Origin: Pseudomonas sp. 21
GTDB taxonomy: Bacteria > Pseudomonadota > Gammaproteobacteria > Pseudomonadales > Pseudomonadaceae
Assembly (NCBI RefSeq): GCF_000955805.1
Contig: NZ_JYOA01000002.1
Location: 42,299 to 106,298 of the forward strand
Direction: 5' to 3'
Length of the DNA: 64,000 nucleotides
Part shown: positions 62,324-64,000 of the stretch, piece after piece
Numbering within the stretch: the first letter of the stretch is position 1
Layout of the letters: each line of letters starts with the position of its first letter
Notes under the pieces: model-generated
What the model saw: only the letters and a program-made list of their open reading frames with translations
Databases searched by the model: none
Told to the model about the DNA's origin: nothing
Made by a program: the position numbers and the translations under genes

Positions 62324-63139
62324 TCAGCTGCCTACCGGGCGTGCGGCAATCTTCTGGGCGATCATCCGCCCGATCAGCGCGACGAAGGTCAGGGCGATCA
62401 ACACCACCGAAATCGCCGCCACCGCCGGGTCGATGTTGTCGCGCAGGCCGGACCAGATCTGCCGCGGCAAGGTGTTCACCTCGGTACTGGTGACGAACAG
62501 GGTCACCGCGATCTCCTCCCAGCTCAGCGCGAAGCACAGCAGCGCCGTGCTCGCCACGCCCAGCTTGAGGTTCGGCAGCACCACCATGAAGGTGGTCTGG
62601 CCCAGGCTCGCGCCGAGGTTGCGCGCGGCCAGTTCGATGCGTCGGTCCAGTTGGCTGAGCGCCACCAGCATGGTCACCACGCCGTAGGGCACCACCATCA
62701 CGATGTGCGCGATGGTCAGCCCGAACAGGGTGTCGTAGCCCAGGCCGGGAGCGAACTGGCTGACCTTGGTTTCCATGAAGTACAGGACCATCGCCGAGAT
62801 CATCGGCGGGATCGCCATAGGCAGCAGCACCAGGCCGATCAGCAGGGTCGCCAGGCGCGAGCGCAGGTACCAGATGCCGAGGCTGAAACTCACCGCCAGG
62901 GCGGTGGCGATGATGCAGGTGGCGGTGGCGACCATCAGGCTCTGGCCGATCGCCGAGAGCCATTCGGGGCTGTCCAGCAGCGCCTGGTAATGCCGCAGCG
63001 ACCAGTTGCCGTTGGGCATCGACAGGAAGCGCTTGCTGGTGAAGGACACCGGGATCACCGCCAGCAGCGGGAAGACCATGAAGATCATCGCCATGGTCGC
63101 CAGCAGGCGGCTGGGGGCTTTGGTTTCGTGTGCGTTCAT
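62324..63139 (-). CDS. ABC transporter permease, PotC-like
   Basis: Inner-membrane permease, 271 aa, about six helices. The EAA-type loop for contact with the ATPase reads ELAARNLGASLGQTTFMVVL (near 161-180) and LPNLKLGV. It resembles the second permease (PotC/PotI) of spermidine/putrescine-type importers. It begins 12 bp after the first permease gene. Confidence 0.9.
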   Translation of the reverse strand: MNAHETKAPSRLLATMAMIFMVFPLLAVIPVSFTSKRFLSMPNGNWSLRHYQALLDSPEWLSAIGQSLMVATATCIIATALAVSFSLGIWYLRSRLATLLIGLVLLPMAIPPMISAMVLYFMETKVSQFAPGLGYDTLFGLTIAHIVMVVPYGVVTMLVALSQLDRRIELAARNLGASLGQTTFMVVLPNLKLGVASTALLCFALSWEEIAVTLFVTSTEVNTLPRQIWSGLRDNIDPAVAAISVVLIALTFVALIGRMIAQKIAARPVGS

Positions 63140-63151
63140 CGTTGAAAGTCC

Positions 63152-63988
63152 TCAGCCGACCAGCTTGTCGACGCGGGTCATGCGCAGCAGCGCCCAGATC
63201 ATCCCGCTCACCAGCGCCAGCAGCACCACCGAGAGCGCCGCGCCCAGGCCCCAGTTGCTGGTCTGGAACATCTGCAGGTAGACGTACTCGGCCACCATCA
63301 CCGTCTGCCCACCGCCGAGGATCGCCGGGGTGATGAAGAAGCCCAGGCAGAACACGAAGACGATGATGAAGGCGCCGAGGATGCCGGGAATGGTCTGCGG
63401 CACGAAGATGCTCCAGAAGGTGCGCATCTGCCCGGCGCCCAGGCCTCGCGCGGCCAGCAGCACGCGCGGGTCGAGGCGGCGCATGGTCGAGACCAGCGGG
63501 AACAGCGCGAAGGGCACCATGAAGTGGACCATGCCGATCACCACGCCCAGTTCGTTGCGCGTGAGCTGCAACGGCTCGTTGGTGATGCCCAGGTATTGCA
63601 GCCAGTCGTTGAGCAGACCATTGCTGCGCAGGGCGATCAGCCAGCCGAAGGCACGCACCAGCACCGAGAGCCAGAACGGGATGAACACGCAGATTTCCAC
63701 CACGCGCTGCCAGAACGGCGGGCTGTAGACCCAGCAGTAGGCCATCAGGTAGGCGATCACCAGGGAGATCACGCTGACCGTGGTGCACAGGCGGAAGGTC
63801 CGCCAGAGCACGTCGTGGATCGCCGGGTCCGTCATGATCCGCTGGTACTGCTCGATCCCCGGCTCCGGCAGGGTCACGCTCCAGCCGAGCACGCCGAGGA
63901 AGGGCAGTACGTAGAACACGAACAGGACGATCGGCAGCGGCAGCAGCAGGGCGCCCAGCTTGAGCCGCGAGGGGGCGTTATCGGCCAT
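63152..63988 (-). CDS. ABC transporter permease, PotB-like
   Basis: Inner-membrane permease, 278 aa. It has the first-permease layout of the Pot family, and the EAA loop AARGLGAGQMRTFWSIFVPQ (near 181-200) followed by TIPGI. It pairs with the downstream PotC-like gene. The ATPase and the periplasmic binding protein are not in the window and should lie just beyond its right edge. Polyamine specificity is by family resemblance only. Confidence 0.9.
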   Translation of the reverse strand: MADNAPSRLKLGALLLPLPIVLFVFYVLPFLGVLGWSVTLPEPGIEQYQRIMTDPAIHDVLWRTFRLCTTVSVISLVIAYLMAYCWVYSPPFWQRVVEICVFIPFWLSVLVRAFGWLIALRSNGLLNDWLQYLGITNEPLQLTRNELGVVIGMVHFMVPFALFPLVSTMRRLDPRVLLAARGLGAGQMRTFWSIFVPQTIPGILGAFIIVFVFCLGFFITPAILGGGQTVMVAEYVYLQMFQTSNWGLGAALSVVLLALVSGMIWALLRMTRVDKLVG

Positions 63989-64000
63989 GACCTGCGCTCC

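Overview
This 64 kb window is chromosomal DNA of a Pseudomonas from the P. aeruginosa/P. citronellolis/P. nitroreducens part of the genus. The evidence is high GC, tightly packed genes with strong Shine-Dalgarno sites, many Pseudomonas-type REP palindromes (TGTAGGAGCGAGCTTGCTCGCGAA and variants), and a gene order that, from memory, follows the P. aeruginosa PAO1 PA1521 to PA1564 region. No tRNA, rRNA operon, prophage, transposase or CRISPR array was seen. One structural RNA is present, the 4.5S SRP RNA just upstream of dnaX.

Layout. (1) 0.2-6.5 kb: purine catabolism on the minus strand, xdhA-xdhB-xdhC-guaD. (2) 6.8-8.8 kb: an AlkB alkane hydroxylase divergent from a GntR regulator, with a perfect palindrome between them. 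(3) 8.8-21.8 kb: chromosome maintenance, smc-zipA-ligA, an HU-like protein, ffs, dnaX, ybaB, recR. (4) 21.8-33.6 kb: a more accessory stretch with a rhodanese/FtrA-like pair, acyl-CoA dehydrogenase, an OsmC-AraC pair, a DUF4242-methyltransferase pair, an unrecognised 903-residue protein made of three ~299-residue tandem repeats, an SDR/flavin monooxygenase operon and its TetR regulator. (5) 33.6-35.9 kb: a GFA protein, a metal-dependent hydrolase and apt. (6) 36-51 kb: the microaerobic respiration island with anr, hemN, ccoGHIS plus a TauE/SafE-like gene, and two tandem complete cbb3 oxidase operons, ccoNOQP-1 and ccoNOQP-2. (7) 51-64 kb: an alpha/beta hydrolase, a thioester-reductase-like SDR, aer, acnA, rlmM, a MaoC-like dehydratase, a lipoprotein hydrolase, tusA and two permeases of a spermidine/putrescine-type ABC transporter cut by the window edge.

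How it works together. The regulator gene anr lies beside its likely targets. ANR boxes (TTGAT-N4-ATCAA) are visible upstream of hemN (38408-38421), ccoN2 (50993-51006, a perfect match) and aer (54738-54751). The other oxidase operon (ccoN1) and ccoG lack an obvious ANR box but each has a GCGAC-N5-GTCGC palindrome of the RegA/RoxR type upstream. This suggests split redox control: ANR for cco-2, hemN and aerotaxis, and a RoxR-like system for cco-1 and the assembly genes.

The best candidate for something undescribed is the triple-repeat protein at 27451-30162. It is monocistronic, lies between two terminators, has no signal peptide, and matches no family I recognise.
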